Below are positions 63,309 through 64,000 of a stretch of DNA of 64,000 bases, one piece after another (position 1 is the stretch's first letter; every line of letters starts with the position of its first letter). A program made the position numbers and the translations under genes. The notes under the pieces were generated by a model. That model saw nothing but the letters and a program-made list of their open reading frames with translations, had not been told where the DNA came from and ran no database searches. The stretch is from Volvox africanus (lineage: Eukaryota > Chlorophyta > Chlorophyceae > Chlamydomonadales > Volvocaceae): positions 1,860,001 through 1,924,000 of the forward strand of contig BSDZ01000023.1 of the NCBI GenBank assembly GCA_030268105.1. The letters run 5' to 3'.

Positions 63309-63930
63309 GAATGCATGCTTGCGTATGCTGCGAATAATGCGTACACAGCAAGCAGTTGTGAGTTGCGTAAAAGCTTTAAACGCATGCAACTAACATATTC
63401 GCACACTTTCGCAAGGTCTTACGCATGCGATAGCAACATTCGCACCACTTTCGCTTTGCGTACGAGGCAGGCTCGCATTCTTGCTCACTGTAACTACTTT
63501 GGTCGTTCTGGTTATATCTTAATTGTTTCGGTTATCGTTCCTGTTATAGTTTGCTGTTTTACCCACCCGTCGCAGAATTATTTTTGTGTGTACGAAAATA
63601 TCCTGTCGTAATGTACGTAGCTGTTATCAAGAATATCAGTAGGATTTCAGTTTTAATAGGTGAAGATATTCCAGACGATAATTTACAGCTCATGATTCGG
63701 AAAGCAGCCATTGGTGAGTGACTAGCTATTCATTCAGCGAAACAATCAAATTTCTGCACATCCAATCCTGACAATCAAATTTTGTTTATAAGCTCAATTA
63801 TCATTTGCACCATGCACCAATCATTTCAATCATCATTAGGTACATACATCCTAACTTCAGCTGTCACCGCACATTTAGCAGCCCGCCATAACATACGTTT
63901 AAGCACAAACATGTTAGATCTTAGTTCTAT
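63309..63930. other. No supported gene
   Basis: Scattered ACGCA/TGCGT motifs fade out to about 63450. The rest is AT-richer and should contain the 3' UTR of the gene at the right edge. Confidence 0.4.
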
Positions 63931-64000
63931 CTAATAGTCTTCTATTTCACTCTCTTCGTTGTCGTCCTCCTCTGGCGCACTGGTGGCGTCATCCTGCTCG
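63931..64000 (-). CDS. C-terminal end of a gene entering from the right edge
   Basis: The minus strand is open from the window edge to a TAG at 63933-63931 and reads EQDDATSAPEEDDNEESEIE and then DY. An acidic tail of this kind ends many nuclear or cytosolic proteins. The frame is short, so the call rests on composition: all other frames here are broken or show no such bias. Family unknown. Confidence 0.45.
   Translation of the reverse strand, partial: EQDDATSAPEEDDNEESEIEDY

Overview
This window is nuclear DNA of a eukaryote, most likely a volvocine-type green alga (Chlamydomonadales). The reasons are: genes broken into many exons by GT/AG introns of roughly 100-900 bp; proteins with long Ala/Gly/Gln/Ser/Pro low-complexity inserts; plant-lineage families (a TASH3-like subunit of the TPLATE endocytic complex and a CDKC-type P-TEFb kinase carrying PITAIRE); a TKL-type kinase gene of the algal style; and a Ty1/copia-type relic. 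The genus is an inference. No operons, rRNA genes, convincing tRNAs or CRISPR arrays were seen. All gene models were built by eye from splice sites, reading phase and protein similarity remembered from the families. Eight models are phase-consistent and end at a stop; the phases of the 5'-truncated TASH3 model are consistent from the first visible exon onward.

Layout. 153-6153 (+): 3' part of a TASH3-like gene with two SH3 domains. 7530-9303 (-): CPSF6/7-like (CFIm68/59) RRM protein of pre-mRNA 3'-end processing. 9.3-15.8 kb: no gene supported. 15847-22144 (-): large TKL-type protein whose kinase domain has lost the catalytic Asp (HGG for HRD) and has DAC for DFG, a predicted pseudokinase. 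22.1-29.4 kb: AT-rich island, duplicated motif, decayed coding relics and a GC-rich minisatellite. 29434-30352 (-): mitochondrial-type BOLA3-like protein. 30725-34271 (+): CDKC (CDK9-type) kinase, head to head with BOLA. 35296-36486 (+): gluconokinase. 36.5-45.6 kb: repeat-rich, holding a truncated copia-type LTR element at 41339-43975. 45689-47793 (-): Fringe/GT31-like glycosyltransferase. 48321-55930 (+): MNN1-like GT71 mannosyltransferase, head to head with the previous gene. 57643-59066 (-): secreted protein with a GH18-like motif. 62893-63308: dense array of GCGTTA/TAACGC motifs. 63931-64000 (-): last codons of a gene entering from the right edge.

How the genes relate. The set is mostly housekeeping: endocytosis (TASH3), mRNA 3'-end formation (CPSF6/7-like), transcription elongation (CDKC), Fe-S cluster maturation (BOLA) and sugar-acid metabolism (gluconokinase). 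Two type II membrane glycosyltransferases form a divergent pair, next to a secreted hydrolase-like protein; together they hint at a secretory or extracellular-matrix neighbourhood, which is inference. The items I find most worth following up are the pseudokinase, the doubled SH3 domain in TASH3, the divergent glycosyltransferase pair and the GCGTTA array.
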